Of a DNA stretch of 54,311 nucleotides, positions 16,530 to 28,592 are shown one piece after another. The DNA is taken from NCBI RefSeq assembly GCF_014692495.1, contig NZ_JACOIJ010000025.1, positions 1 through 54,311 on the forward strand, in the 5' to 3' direction. Source of the stretch: Sphingobacterium litopenaei (GTDB lineage: Bacteria > Bacteroidota > Bacteroidia > Sphingobacteriales > Sphingobacteriaceae). The translations under genes and the position numbers were made by a program. The notes beneath the pieces are model-generated. The model saw only the letters and a program-made list of their open reading frames with translations. It did not search any database and was not told where the DNA came from. Position 1 is the first letter of the stretch. Each line of letters begins with the position of its first letter.

Positions 16530-18611
16530 ATGAAAAAAATTCCGAGTAAAAAGGTAACTCCAACCCCGCCCAAATTCAATATGATTTGGATTTACATTGC
16601 TGTGATAGCGGGTTTCTTTGCATTAAACTTCTTATATAGTAGTAATGCAACAAAGGAAATTACCTATGAAAAATTTGAAAAAGAGATGTTGCTGACAGGC
16701 GATGTCGAAAAATTAGTTGTTTATAAAAAAGGTACGGGTGATTTCGTGGAGGCTGAGGTTTACATTAAGCCAGATAAGCTTAAAAATGATCCAAAATATA
16801 AGGATGTTGCTCCAACTGATAATAAAATTGGAATTGGTGTCTCTCAAGGACCACAATTTGTATTTTCTGAAGCTTCATCCTCAATTTTAACTCAAAAATT
16901 AAAGGATTCGCAAGAGAACCTACCAGAAGGAACACCTAAAATCTTTGCACAAGGTTTTGAAGAGCGTTCGAATCCATGGGGCAGCATAATTTCATTTATT
17001 CTTCCTTTAGTTATTATTATCGCTATTTGGATGTTCTTAATGCGAAGAATGGGTAGCGGTGGTGCTGGCGGTGGTCAAATCTTCAACATCGGTAAATCGA
17101 AAGCCCAATTATTTGATAAAGAATCGCAGATAAATATTACTTTCAACGATGTTGCTGGTCTTGAAGAAGCCAAAACTGAGGTGATGGAAATCGTGGATTT
17201 CCTGAAAAATCCAAAAAAATATACTGATTTAGGGGGTAAGATTCCGAAAGGAGCATTACTTGTAGGTCCTCCGGGAACAGGTAAAACATTGTTAGCTAAA
17301 GCCGTGGCAGGGGAAGCGCAAGTTCCTTTCTTTTCGTTGTCAGGTTCTGATTTCGTAGAAATGTTTGTTGGGGTAGGAGCTTCACGTGTTCGTGACTTAT
17401 TCAAGCAAGCAAAAGAAAAGGCGCCGTGTATTATCTTTATTGATGAGATTGATGCTATTGGTCGTGCTCGTGGTAAAAACTCCATTATGGGTGGAAATGA
17501 CGAGCGTGAAAATACATTAAACCAATTATTGGTAGAAATGGATGGCTTCGGAACGAACTTAGGAGTTATCATTCTTGCTGCTACAAACCGTTTGGATGTT
17601 TTGGATCAAGCATTACTACGTCCCGGACGTTTTGATAGACAAATTTCCATTGATAAGCCAGATTTAATTGGGCGAGAGCATATCTTCAATGTGCACTTAA
17701 AACCTATTAAGTTAGCCGAAGAAGTAGATGCTAAAAAATTGTCCGCTCAAACTCCAGGTTTTGCCGGGGCGGAAATTGCCAATGTTTGTAATGAGGCCGC
17801 TTTGATTGCAGCACGTAAAGGGAAACCTTCTGTGGATATGCAGGATTTCCAAGATGCGATTGACCGCGTTATTGGTGGACTTGAGAAGAAAAATAAAATC
17901 ATTTCTCCAGAGGAGAAAAAAATTGTGGCTTACCATGAGGCTGGTCACGCTATTGCGGGATGGTTTTTAGAGCATGCAGATCCATTGGTAAAGGTTTCTA
18001 TCGTTCCACGTGGCGTTGCTGCGTTGGGATATGCTCAATATCTTCCAAAAGAACAATTTTTATACACTACTGAGCAGTTAATAGACAGTATGTGTATGAC
18101 AATGGGAGGTCGTGTCGCTGAAGATATTACGTTTGGTCGAATCAGTACAGGTGCTCAAAATGACTTGGAACGCATCACTAAATTGGCTTATGCCATGACT
18201 GCCGTATATGGTATGAACGATAAGGTCGGTAACGTTTCATTCAACGATAGTTCGGGTGAATCACAATTCCAAAAACCTTATTCTGATCAGACAGCACAGC
18301 TGATTGATGAAGAAGTTAGGAATTTGATATCAGCGGTATATGATCGTACAAAAGAATTGTTGTTAGAAAAACAAGATGGATTGATTAAGATTGCGGAGAA
18401 ATTGTTGGAAAAAGAAATTTTATTCCAAACTGATTTAGAAGAAATCTTAGGTAAGCGTCCATTTACAAATAGAACAACTTACGATGAATTCGTGAATGGT
18501 GGTGCAGATGGTGGAGGTGTTCCACAAACCGAATTACCATTACCTCCTTTGCCTGAGCAAACTACTCAGCCAGAGGTGAGTTCATCACAAGTGAATGAAG
18601 AAAAAAAGTAA
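16530..18611 (+). CDS. ftsH: ATP-dependent zinc metalloprotease FtsH
   Basis: A 693-residue membrane AAA+ protease that degrades misfolded membrane proteins and regulators. An N-terminal transmembrane helix (about 19-36), an extracytoplasmic domain and a second helix (about 152-171) are followed by a Gly-rich linker. The AAA module has Walker A GPPGTGKT (about 246-253), Walker B IIFIDEID, and the second region of homology [20 protein letters not shown]. The M41 protease domain has zinc motif HEAGH at 469-473. The tail is Pro/Glu/Gln-rich. All catalytic residues are present. Confidence 0.98.
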   Translation: MKKIPSKKVTPTPPKFNMIWIYIAVIAGFFALNFLYSSNATKEITYEKFEKEMLLTGDVEKLVVYKKGTGDFVEAEVYIKPDKLKNDPKYKDVAPTDNKIGIGVSQGPQFVFSEASSSILTQKLKDSQENLPEGTPKIFAQGFEERSNPWGSIISFILPLVIIIAIWMFLMRRMGSGGAGGGQIFNIGKSKAQLFDKESQINITFNDVAGLEEAKTEVMEIVDFLKNPKKYTDLGGKIPKGALLVGPPGTGKTLLAKAVAGEAQVPFFSLSGSDFVEMFVGVGASRVRDLFKQAKEKAPCIIFIDEIDAIGRARGKNSIMGGNDERENTLNQLLVEMDGFGTNLGVIILAATNRLDVLDQALLRPGRFDRQISIDKPDLIGREHIFNVHLKPIKLAEEVDAKKLSAQTPGFAGAEIANVCNEAALIAARKGKPSVDMQDFQDAIDRVIGGLEKKNKIISPEEKKIVAYHEAGHAIAGWFLEHADPLVKVSIVPRGVAALGYAQYLPKEQFLYTTEQLIDSMCMTMGGRVAEDITFGRISTGAQNDLERITKLAYAMTAVYGMNDKVGNVSFNDSSGESQFQKPYSDQTAQLIDEEVRNLISAVYDRTKELLLEKQDGLIKIAEKLLEKEILFQTDLEEILGKRPFTNRTTYDEFVNGGADGGGVPQTELPLPPLPEQTTQPEVSSSQVNEEKK

Positions 18612-18616
18612 GCAAT

Positions 18617-18649
18617 AAGGTGTGCCGCCAGGTACACCTATTTTATTTT
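18617..18649 (+). terminator. terminator after ftsH
   Basis: AGGTGT (18617-18622) pairs with ACACCT (18633-18638), followed by ATTTTATTTTT. A modest hairpin. Confidence 0.55.
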
Positions 18650-18653
18650 TGAA

Positions 18654-19301
18654 ATGAATATCCGTAATACTACAGCTAAAGAGAAGATGCTTAAAAGCAT
18701 TAGACAGGCTTTACTTCAAAAGCGTGATAATCCGCATCCGGATTTTGAAGATTCTCCATTGTATAAAGATGAGGAAGATGGTTTGGATGTAACGTTTGCA
18801 AGAGAATTTACAAATGTATCCGGAAAATTCATCTATTGTGATGGAGAAATAGCTGTGATAGAGAATCTAATCGCATTAGTGGAAGAATTAGGCGTGAGTA
18901 AAATATTTGCGTGGGAACCCGAAGTACAAGAGCTGTTAAAAACGTACGGATTCCCTTTTCTGCGTACGGATAATGATTTCGACAAGGCTGAAGTAGGTAT
19001 AACCACCTGTGAATCGCTAATTGCACGCAATGGCAGTATTATGATTTCGAACGCGAACGCAGGCGGTCGTCGATTAAGCATTTATCCACCTGTACATATT
19101 GTTTTTGCAAAAGCCTCACAATTAGTAATGGATATTCGTCATGCGATGAAGGCAATTAAGGAAAAATATGGTAATGATTTACCTTCTATGATCACCACAA
19201 TTACTGGACCTAGTCGCACTGCTGACATTGAAAAAATGTTAGTATTAGGTGCTCATGGTCCTAAAGACCTCTATGTATTTCTGATTGAAGACCGATTTTA
19301 A
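18654..19301 (+). CDS. LUD domain protein (LutC/YkgG-like)
   Basis: A 215-residue cytoplasmic protein of the LUD superfamily, which includes LutC of the lactate-utilisation LutABC complex. The recognisable core is FDKAEVGITTCESLIARNGS, then SNANAGGRRLSIYPPVHIVF and the C-terminal LPSMITTITGPSRTADIEKMLVLGAHGPK, where the G-P-S-R-T-A-D-I-E run and the HGP near the end are diagnostic. No lutA or lutB lies nearby, so a role in lactate oxidation cannot be inferred from context. It lies 5 bases before the rhomboid gene and after ftsH, likely one transcript with the rhomboid gene. Confidence 0.88.
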   Translation: MNIRNTTAKEKMLKSIRQALLQKRDNPHPDFEDSPLYKDEEDGLDVTFAREFTNVSGKFIYCDGEIAVIENLIALVEELGVSKIFAWEPEVQELLKTYGFPFLRTDNDFDKAEVGITTCESLIARNGSIMISNANAGGRRLSIYPPVHIVFAKASQLVMDIRHAMKAIKEKYGNDLPSMITTITGPSRTADIEKMLVLGAHGPKDLYVFLIEDRF

Positions 19302-19306
19302 TTTTT

Positions 19307-19936
19307 ATGATTCAAGACTATATACTACACACTCCAGTTGCGAGTTTTATATTTGCCATTACTGTAGCTTCTAGCATTTATGCCTTTTCCAATCCTGAAA
19401 TTTTAGGAAGAATGATGCTCCATCCATATAGCATTCAACGTGATAAGAGTAAAGCTTATACAATATTCTCAAGCGGTCTCGTTCATGCTGATTGGGGACA
19501 TTTATTGTTCAATATGATTACTTTCTATTTCTTCGGTTTTGCATTAGAAAGTTATTTTGTTGCCGCAAATGGAAGCGTAGGACATTTTTATTTTGCTATT
19601 CTTTATATTGTTAGCCTAGTTTTGAGTGATATTCCTACGATTATACAACAAAAAAATAATCCAAGTTATTTCAGTTTAGGAGCATCTGGGGCAATATCTG
19701 CAGTTTTGTTTGGTTTTATTTTGTTCGAGCCTAAAGCTATGCTGGGCATATTTATGATTATACCTATGCCTGCTTATCTTTTTGCAGTCTTGTATATTGG
19801 TTATTGTATTTGGGCTTCCAAAAATTCGAATGATCGTATTAATCACGATGCCCATTTATTTGGCGCATTAGCTGGTTTATTAATTACTATACTGATTCAT
19901 CCGTGGATTATTAGACATTTTATAGATCAGTTCTAA
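19307..19936 (+). CDS. rhomboid family intramembrane serine protease
   Basis: A 209-residue six-helix membrane protein. The rhomboid features are FSSGLVHADWGHLLFNMITF (helix 2 with the conserved HxxxN), the catalytic serine in GASGAIS (Ser127), and the catalytic histidine in DAHLFGALAG (His183), preserving the Ser-His dyad and the GxxxG packing motif. It should cleave membrane proteins within the bilayer; the substrate is unknown. Directly after its stop lies the orphan 3' end of comM in the opposite orientation, marking the edge of the accessory island. Confidence 0.93.
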   Translation: MIQDYILHTPVASFIFAITVASSIYAFSNPEILGRMMLHPYSIQRDKSKAYTIFSSGLVHADWGHLLFNMITFYFFGFALESYFVAANGSVGHFYFAILYIVSLVLSDIPTIIQQKNNPSYFSLGASGAISAVLFGFILFEPKAMLGIFMIIPMPAYLFAVLYIGYCIWASKNSNDRINHDAHLFGALAGLLITILIHPWIIRHFIDQF

Positions 19937-19941
19937 TATTT

Positions 19942-20000
19942 TTATCCTGCCCAACTTTCGCGGTCTAGACTTCTGAATTGGATAGCTTCTGCGAGATGTT
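19942..20000 (-). pseudogene. comM: 3' end of comM (YifB), detached remnant
   Basis: Read on the minus strand this stretch encodes EHLAEAIQFRSLDRESWAG followed by TAA (19942-19944), the highly conserved C-terminal tail of ComM/YifB Mg-chelatase-like proteins. Upstream of Glu the homology stops abruptly at about 20000, where a plus-strand helix-turn-helix relic begins. The rest of comM is 15.4 kb away at 35437-36543 in the same orientation. The two pieces therefore bracket a replacement of the gene's middle by the island. Confidence 0.9.
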
Positions 20001-20381
20001 CCTAAGACAATTGGAGCTCACATAAGGAAAAAAAGGTTGGATTTGAAATTATTACAATAGGATGTTGCCAAAATTTTCAATGTCAGTGAAGATTGTATAA
20101 CATATTGGGAGAATAATCGCAGTGAACCTCAGATGAAGTATTATCCTCATATAATTAAATTCTTGGGCTATTATCCCTTTGGACTAGATCTATCTACATT
20201 CAAAGGAAGAATGGAAGCGTTTAGATTTATAAATGGCCTTAGCCAGAAGCAATTTGGAATCTTAATGAAAATTGATCCAAGAACTGCTCTACAATGGGGA
20301 AAGGGGCAGGGGAATGGTCTTAAGAGGGGCGAAATGGAACAGTTTTTAGCAAATTATAACTTTAATATAAATGAATATTAG
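19986..20381 (+). pseudogene. XRE-type helix-turn-helix protein with internal TAG
   Basis: One continuous frame reads RDVPKTIGAHIRKKRLDLKL, then LQ, TAG at 20058-20060, then DVAKIFNVSEDCITYWENNR and on through FLGYYPFGLDLSTFKGRM, LSQKQFGILMKIDPRTALQW to TAA 20379-20381. Homology is continuous across the TAG, where relatives have a Lys or Arg codon, and the first helix-turn-helix (around 20010-20110) is split by it. A second HTH-like region follows. An ATG at 20133 could start a shortened protein lacking the first domain. The 5' end is also missing because the frame meets the comM tail. It resembles small XRE regulators often found near mobile DNA. Confidence 0.7.
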
Positions 20382-20572
20382 CTGTTTTTTAATGAAAAAT
20401 TCTATAATGGAAAAACACAACAGCTGCAATTGTATCGTCCGTTTATAGGTTTACAAAATGGATATCAATTGTTATTCAAATCAATAGGGCCCTAACCATT
20501 TCTGATTAAGGCCAAAAAAACAACTAATAAACAATTGCCACCTATAACTTTTAGATTATTAATTACTGATTA

Positions 20573-22735
<2,163 letters not shown>

Positions 22736-22744
22736 TTATGATAA

Positions 22745-25249
22745 TTAGTAGATTTTTATATTTTTCGCATTTCGATTATCGGTCAACTTAACGATACAGC
22801 TCCCCTGTTGAGCGTCCCATGTCCAACTCGTCTCATTTTTCTTTATCGTTGACGTTTGATTATTGTCCGCTACAGCATAGGGTATGATCTTACCATCAAT
22901 GGTGACTCCATTTGGCTCGCGTTCAAGATGATAGCTTAAGTAGAGCTGTCTTCCTTTGGCAGGTATGTAGCCTTTATCCTGGGGCTGAATCGCTGTTTCA
23001 AAATCTCCTTCTGCCAGGGTTGTGCAGGTAAAGCGTGTCGTAGCACCAATACCTTTGAGATAATCCTGTGTCTCACCATCGTCTTCATAAAGTTCAAATG
23101 TAGCGGACTCTCCTTCATAATTGGGGAAGATATGGATATAAAGCGGATGTGTTGGATCCTGGCCGATATATTGCATGATCGGCATCATGGGTACGATAGC
23201 ACCTCTTTTGACAAACATCGGGATTCGGTTTAGAGGTGCGCGGTAGGCAATCTGCTGCCCCCCAAGGTATACCGTCTTTTTGTCATTAAAATCAATCCAT
23301 TCGCCATCGGGCAGATAGAGTTTTTTGACCCGTTCGCCTTTTTTCAGCACAGGGGCCACAAGGATTTCCTGTCCAAACATAAACTGATCATTGATCCCAA
23401 TAACCTGGTCGTCTAGTGGAAATTCCATAAACAAGCCCCTTAATATAGGTAGACCAGTCTGATGTGCTTTGTGCGCATAGGAATAGAGATATGGAAACAG
23501 TTGATATTTGAGTTCAATGGCTGTCTTGGCATTTTTTTCGGCGACCTCACCAAATAACCAGGGTTCGACCGCATTGTTGCCCTCGTGATGGGCGCGGCTC
23601 AATGGATTAAAAATACCAAATTGCATCCAACGTGTATACAGCTCTGCCATAGCAGGGTAATCTGTAATGTCTCCACAATAACCTGAAATGTCTGTCGTCC
23701 AAAACGGAATACCGCCAAGACCCGCCGATAATCCGACCGCAACCTGATTGGCCAATTGGCTCCAGCCTTCGGTCACCTCGGTCCCGCTGCCGCTATCGCC
23801 AGACCAGCCAAAGGTATAGCGCTGAAGTCCGGCATAAGCTGCGCGTGTCATCTGAAAGATCCGCTTGTTGGGATTATGCTTGTCAAACTGCTCTTTCACC
23901 ACCTTATCCCAGGTAAGACCGTATACGTTGTGGATCTCGGCATGCATGCCTAACTGGTGTTGCATATGAAGTCTATCAACATCCTCTTCATTGCTCCAGG
24001 CAGGCTCCCCCATATCTGTCCAGAAACCACTAACACCATCGGCTAAGGGCTTCTGCTGGAGTTGCCCCCACCAGTCGGCCACAGATGGATTTGTAAAATC
24101 AACGACCCCACAATTACCACCCCATGGCCAAGGCATATCATAAGATGTACCCGTACGGCGGTCCTTGACAAAATATCCTTTTTGATGGGCCTCCTGCCAC
24201 TGTCTTTTATTTGCTTGCGACACCACTGGATCTTGTGAGAGAATCATCTTAAATCCTTGATCATTCAGCTTTTTGAGCATTCCTTTGGGATCTTTATAAT
24301 TTCCTTTACGCCAGTTGAAATCTTGCAGTTCCTGTGTCCAGCCAATATCCTGATAGATGATATCACAGGGAATTTCGCGCTTTCGAAATTCGGAAGCGAT
24401 CTCCAAAGCCTGGTCTTCCCGTGTATAAAGTCCACGGCTCTGTGCAAAACCAAACGCCCACCTTGGTGGCATGATCGGTTTCCCAGTCAAAGCGATATAT
24501 TGCTGTTGGATCTCTTTATAATCCTTCCCATAGATAAAATAGTAGATGAAGGGACCATCTGGTGCTTCAAAAGAATAGGATTCTGTACTGCTGGTTCCAA
24601 AGTCAAAAGCTGTTTTATAGGTATTGTCCAAAAAAATACCATAATGGTAGCTGCTCATGAAAAAAGGAATACTCTTATACAATGGATCTTCTTGACTGCT
24701 ATAACAGGGTTTGTCGCTATTCCACATCTTGTAAGACCGGCCTCTTCGATTGAGCGGCCCAGTCTTTTCGCCTAGGCCAAAGAATTGCTCATCGGGACGC
24801 AGTACTTTATGTGCCACGGTTTTGGTGCCGCTCGTGCGGTGTCCAAGACTTTTATAATCACTGAAAACCAACTTTTGCCACTTATCGTAAATCAGCAACT
24901 GCATGGGATCCTTGTTGAGGCGGACACGCAGCTTTCCGGTGAAGATTTCGAAGCTTGCCGGTTCGTTATTCACCTTGATTTCACCGATGTCCTCAAGCTG
25001 TTCATGAACTACTGCAAAGGAAGCGTTCTTCCTTTGTAGTGTGCCGCTGGCATCATACCATATCCGAACAACAGAACTGCTGCAAAAATAAAACTCCAGC
25101 TTAGCACCGTCGCTGCAATTGAAAGTCACCTTTCGCCCCTCGATCTGATAATCTTGGCATTGTGTCGCTTTCATCACCTGCCCTGCTGCTCCATGAACGA
25201 TGGAGATCAGGCAAAACAGCATCAAATAAAAAGATTTTAGTTTATGCAT
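22745..25249 (-). CDS. GH31 alpha-glucosidase
   Basis: An 834-residue exported glycoside hydrolase family 31 enzyme. A signal peptide (about 1-23) precedes a galactose-mutarotase-like N-terminal domain, the (beta/alpha)8 barrel and C-terminal beta domains. The nucleophile Asp412 lies in GFWTDMGEPAW and the acid/base Asp485 in FGWSGDSGSGT; GIFLDNTYKTAFDFG and PCDIIYQDIGW are further family landmarks. GH31 includes alpha-glucosidases, alpha-xylosidases and others. The neighbouring GH66 makes release of glucose from isomalto-oligosaccharides the likeliest role. It is 9 bases downstream of the GH66 gene, and its base composition is visibly richer in G+C than the housekeeping flanks. Confidence 0.93.
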   Translation of the reverse strand: MHKLKSFYLMLFCLISIVHGAAGQVMKATQCQDYQIEGRKVTFNCSDGAKLEFYFCSSSVVRIWYDASGTLQRKNASFAVVHEQLEDIGEIKVNNEPASFEIFTGKLRVRLNKDPMQLLIYDKWQKLVFSDYKSLGHRTSGTKTVAHKVLRPDEQFFGLGEKTGPLNRRGRSYKMWNSDKPCYSSQEDPLYKSIPFFMSSYHYGIFLDNTYKTAFDFGTSSTESYSFEAPDGPFIYYFIYGKDYKEIQQQYIALTGKPIMPPRWAFGFAQSRGLYTREDQALEIASEFRKREIPCDIIYQDIGWTQELQDFNWRKGNYKDPKGMLKKLNDQGFKMILSQDPVVSQANKRQWQEAHQKGYFVKDRRTGTSYDMPWPWGGNCGVVDFTNPSVADWWGQLQQKPLADGVSGFWTDMGEPAWSNEEDVDRLHMQHQLGMHAEIHNVYGLTWDKVVKEQFDKHNPNKRIFQMTRAAYAGLQRYTFGWSGDSGSGTEVTEGWSQLANQVAVGLSAGLGGIPFWTTDISGYCGDITDYPAMAELYTRWMQFGIFNPLSRAHHEGNNAVEPWLFGEVAEKNAKTAIELKYQLFPYLYSYAHKAHQTGLPILRGLFMEFPLDDQVIGINDQFMFGQEILVAPVLKKGERVKKLYLPDGEWIDFNDKKTVYLGGQQIAYRAPLNRIPMFVKRGAIVPMMPIMQYIGQDPTHPLYIHIFPNYEGESATFELYEDDGETQDYLKGIGATTRFTCTTLAEGDFETAIQPQDKGYIPAKGRQLYLSYHLEREPNGVTIDGKIIPYAVADNNQTSTIKKNETSWTWDAQQGSCIVKLTDNRNAKNIKIY

Positions 25250-25258
25250 AATAGGTTT

Positions 25259-27010
25259 TTAATATTCGATCACAACCATGTCCCAATACTTGAGCCCCGG
25301 CAGATCGATGGTCAATTTATTTCCTGTCTGCGCTTTAGTAAGCGGAATAGCGACGCCCCCTTGCATATCGGGCGATGCAAACCATACTCGCTTGACAGTA
25401 CGTGTCACGTCGAGCTTGATCTGTAGGCCATCGATACGGGAGGGTTCCTGTTGGGTCCCGTTGGTGTCGCGCCATTCCATAGTATTGGCATCCTTAAAAT
25501 TGATCAAATGGATTACATCACGATTAGCAAAATGTCGCCCATAGCTTGTAATACTGCCTGATCTTGCTTTACCATTACTGATAGTCAAAGCGTTTGTACC
25601 GGTGACACTAAAGACCGCGGCTGTACCACCGTCTCGCAATACGTTTTGGTAGGCGACCATAAAGTCATAATATTGGATCAGCTTTTCCTTTGTTGTTCCT
25701 TTAAGCTGCAGGTTGTTATTTGCAAAATATTCATTGGTCAAATAATGTTCTCCCATTTCAAGGTGAGCCCCTCCATTGGCAAAAATGACCGCATTGGTCA
25801 GCAACACACCCGGCTCATTGACAAAGCCTGCCTGATTGGACTTAGCATAGTTCATATAAGCTGCTAATACGGTATTCTTATTGTAATTGCTAAAACGGTC
25901 ATTGTCTTGAATAATTTTCACCAATTCATCGTATGATTTGTTGGGATCCCAAACTTCGGTATATAAAAAATCAACAGCAGATGGTGCTATCCCATACTCC
26001 TGACCGTATTGATTAACTGCATTCATCACATGATACTTGCCCGGAAAAGCCTTCTTTGACGCTGCGATGAACGGGGCGTAGCTCTGGTCTAGTTTCACTT
26101 CTTTGCCAGTATAGTCATATAGTTTTCCGCGGTCTCCCAACTGATCGATGTGATAGCCGTCAAAATTATAGACCGCAAATACATCTTGATGTCTTTTGTT
26201 AATATAGGTCTGCCAAGCCGAGTTGCTGGGATCAACCAAATAGATATTGCTTCGAAAGGGTGCATTCAACGGATGCATATCTTTCTCTTGATGTTGATTA
26301 TCCTTAAAAAGGTACCATTGTTCGGATACCCCATCACTTGCCGCATTGGATAAAGCTCCATACAACAAGTTGTAGAACATCGCTTTCATTCCTTTATCAT
26401 GAGCGGCCTGAATATAGCCATCAACGGTAGATTTGTAATTGGTCCGACCGATAAGATCCAGCCAGGAATCAGCTGGATTGGATACTGAACCGGCCAAAGG
26501 TTTATGTTGATCCATCTGCCAGTCATAAAACTGGATTCCATTGATATGGAAACGGTTGAGCGTTTCGACATTGCGTTGTATTGCCTGCTGATCAAGACGA
26601 TCGTAATTGGATACAAATCCATACCGTGGAAACTTGCGCCAGTCGGAAGATACATCCACAGCTATGCTGTAGAGCGGCTTTTTAGTTGTATCATCAGTTT
26701 TAAAAAGATAGACCATGTAGCCCCGAAAGTCTGTCGTAGGTGGTGTCCAGGTCCAGCTCGACTGTGAAAGCGGCTCGTCTTTGATCAATTCGCCCAGATA
26801 GGTATAGGCGACACTCAAATTATTGTCGGAGATAGCAGCTGTAAATGTGATCTTTTCCCCAGGTTTATAAACAGCCTTATCCGTATTGATGACAGGTTTA
26901 AAATAGGTCTGCCCATAGGTGATCGGGTCTTTGTCAATATCGTAATAGTTGTTGCAGCTCGCGCTTAAAAGCATTCCGCCGGCAGCCAAAAGTCTAAATA
27001 TTCGTTTCAT
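25259..27010 (-). CDS. GH66 dextranase-type lipoprotein
   Basis: A 583-residue lipoprotein (MKRIFRLLAAGGMLLSASC, lipobox SASC, Cys19) of glycoside hydrolase family 66, which holds endo-dextranases and cycloisomaltooligosaccharide glucanotransferases. An Ig-like domain (about 38-125) precedes the barrel with RYGFVSNYD, HINGIQFYDWQMDQHKP, the predicted nucleophile Asp289 in FDGYHIDQLGDRG and acid/base Glu352 in LYTEVWDP, then EMGEHYLTNEYF. Catalytic assignments are by analogy with streptococcal dextranase. The long CBM35-type insert that marks the cyclising enzymes is not apparent, so dextranase is favoured. A surface-anchored endo-enzyme would cut dextran before SusCD import. Confidence 0.9.
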   Translation of the reverse strand: MKRIFRLLAAGGMLLSASCNNYYDIDKDPITYGQTYFKPVINTDKAVYKPGEKITFTAAISDNNLSVAYTYLGELIKDEPLSQSSWTWTPPTTDFRGYMVYLFKTDDTTKKPLYSIAVDVSSDWRKFPRYGFVSNYDRLDQQAIQRNVETLNRFHINGIQFYDWQMDQHKPLAGSVSNPADSWLDLIGRTNYKSTVDGYIQAAHDKGMKAMFYNLLYGALSNAASDGVSEQWYLFKDNQHQEKDMHPLNAPFRSNIYLVDPSNSAWQTYINKRHQDVFAVYNFDGYHIDQLGDRGKLYDYTGKEVKLDQSYAPFIAASKKAFPGKYHVMNAVNQYGQEYGIAPSAVDFLYTEVWDPNKSYDELVKIIQDNDRFSNYNKNTVLAAYMNYAKSNQAGFVNEPGVLLTNAVIFANGGAHLEMGEHYLTNEYFANNNLQLKGTTKEKLIQYYDFMVAYQNVLRDGGTAAVFSVTGTNALTISNGKARSGSITSYGRHFANRDVIHLINFKDANTMEWRDTNGTQQEPSRIDGLQIKLDVTRTVKRVWFASPDMQGGVAIPLTKAQTGNKLTIDLPGLKYWDMVVIEY

Positions 27011-27090
27011 CTGTAAATAATTTTATCACGCACTCAGAAGCTTATTATTTTCCTCCCTTTTGCCGATGGAGGAAAAAGCTTAAGATTGAT

Positions 27091-28554
27091 TTATTGTTTG
27101 ACAATTGTGACTGTTTCCTGTAGCTGATCCAGTGTGATACTGTAGGTACCCGCAGTGGTCACTTTCCACTTATTATCTGGATTAGAGCCAGACTTGCTAA
27201 AGATCATCTGCTCGGTCTGCGCTGACGGTGTCCTGCCATTTTGTGAGGCCAAAAACCATGCGCCATTCCAATCAGACTGTTTATCGCAACTGAACTTTAA
27301 TTCGCCAGTTTTGAGTGTTCCAGACCAGGTAAACCTATGGGGTGTATCACCCTTGACCATTGGGGTTGCTGCGGCAATATCCCAACCATTAGGCGTCGCA
27401 TCGCCCACAAGATAAATAGCCGGAAATGGTGTAAAAGGAGCAATGGTAATTTTATTGGCCCGTAGATCCAGCCTGATCTTATAGGTTCCTTTATTAATCC
27501 GCCATTTATAATCACTCTTATTTTCACTTTCGGACCACTTTACGACAGGTAGGTCTGTTCCAACGCCCTGTTGATCTGTCTCTGGGCGCAAAAAGACAAC
27601 ACTTGGATCAAAATCTGGCTTCGTTGCAATCTTAAACTCGTCTGCGTTATTACTAGAATTTAAGACGGCATGATAGGTAAAAATAAAAGGGTCATTCGGA
27701 TCTTTCGCCATAGGCTGAAAGGACCAACCGGTAAAGCCACCCACAAACCACAATGCATCATACATAGCTCCTTCAATTTCAGTAATGGCAATAGATAGAT
27801 CGATCAGATTGATTTTGACTTGGTATAAGCCAGATTTGGCAACAGTAAATGGAACATCATATGGATCTGACTCTGATTCACGATAATAGAGCTTTTCATT
27901 GCTTGTTCCTTTATTGTACGAAGGTGTAAAATCGCCCAAAGTGCTGATAAACTTAAACTCGCCCGGGCTCAATACGCCTTGCCATATAAAGGCTCCCGGT
28001 GTACCCTGTATCTGATTCATCTTGCTTGCTTTATGTGCATCCCAGCCATTGCTGGTAGCACTACCCAACATGTAGAGGGTTTCGGTGATCGGCCTATAGG
28101 TTTTGACCTTTAAACTAAGGATTTGAGACAGCTGTGTTGCGCTTTGTCCGTCTTGGAGCTCTGCCGTGACACGAGCTTCCAGCTGTGCTCCGCTTCCTGC
28201 TGTGATGCCAAGCTTTTCAATTAACAATTGATTAAAATCTTTGGTAACATATCTTTGTGACCGCAATCCTTTCTCAAAAGTACTGCTAATGGAAGGCTTA
28301 AAATCCTTACCTTTTTCACCGATTTCAAGGGTATACTTGATGGCTGCATTCGTTCCAAAATTAGAACCCGAAGTCCAGTCAAATACGACAGCTTCCTGTT
28401 CCGGTGCGGCAACATTCAATACAATATCTGATGTTGAGACACTGAGTTCTAAGGGACCATCGGGATAGATGATATTGCCAAAATCGTCTTTGCAGGACTG
28501 ACAGAACAAGGACGAAATCAAGATCAAATTGATAATATAATATAGTCTTTTCAT
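27091..28554 (-). CDS. SusE/SusF-like outer-membrane glycan-binding lipoprotein
   Basis: A 487-residue lipoprotein (signal peptide with lipobox CQSC) organised like SusE/SusF. An N-terminal Ig-like domain is followed by three related binding repeats, each starting with a Leu/Val-Gly-Trp pattern: ETLYMLGSATSNGWDAHKA, ALWFVGGFTGWSFQPMA and AIYLVGDATPNGWDIAAAT. Each repeat continues with a beta sandwich ending in GEFKF or GELKF. Such proteins tether starch or other alpha-glucans at the cell surface without cutting them. It lies between susD and the GH66 gene, the usual position in Sus-like loci. Confidence 0.88.
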   Translation of the reverse strand: MKRLYYIINLILISSLFCQSCKDDFGNIIYPDGPLELSVSTSDIVLNVAAPEQEAVVFDWTSGSNFGTNAAIKYTLEIGEKGKDFKPSISSTFEKGLRSQRYVTKDFNQLLIEKLGITAGSGAQLEARVTAELQDGQSATQLSQILSLKVKTYRPITETLYMLGSATSNGWDAHKASKMNQIQGTPGAFIWQGVLSPGEFKFISTLGDFTPSYNKGTSNEKLYYRESESDPYDVPFTVAKSGLYQVKINLIDLSIAITEIEGAMYDALWFVGGFTGWSFQPMAKDPNDPFIFTYHAVLNSSNNADEFKIATKPDFDPSVVFLRPETDQQGVGTDLPVVKWSESENKSDYKWRINKGTYKIRLDLRANKITIAPFTPFPAIYLVGDATPNGWDIAAATPMVKGDTPHRFTWSGTLKTGELKFSCDKQSDWNGAWFLASQNGRTPSAQTEQMIFSKSGSNPDNKWKVTTAGTYSITLDQLQETVTIVKQ

Positions 28555-28592
28555 CTTTTTGAATTTGTTAGTTGGTTAATTACCAAAGGGAT

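Noticed and set aside
20133..20381. Possible independent small gene of 82 codons
   Set aside because: Homology runs upstream of its ATG through an in-frame TAG, so it is better described as part of a broken helix-turn-helix gene.
24257..24775. Long reading frame antisense to the GH31 gene (and similar ones at 21233-21589, 17075-17572, 50680-51111)
   Set aside because: They lie opposite strongly conserved coding sequence and encode nothing recognisable; they are shadows of the real genes.
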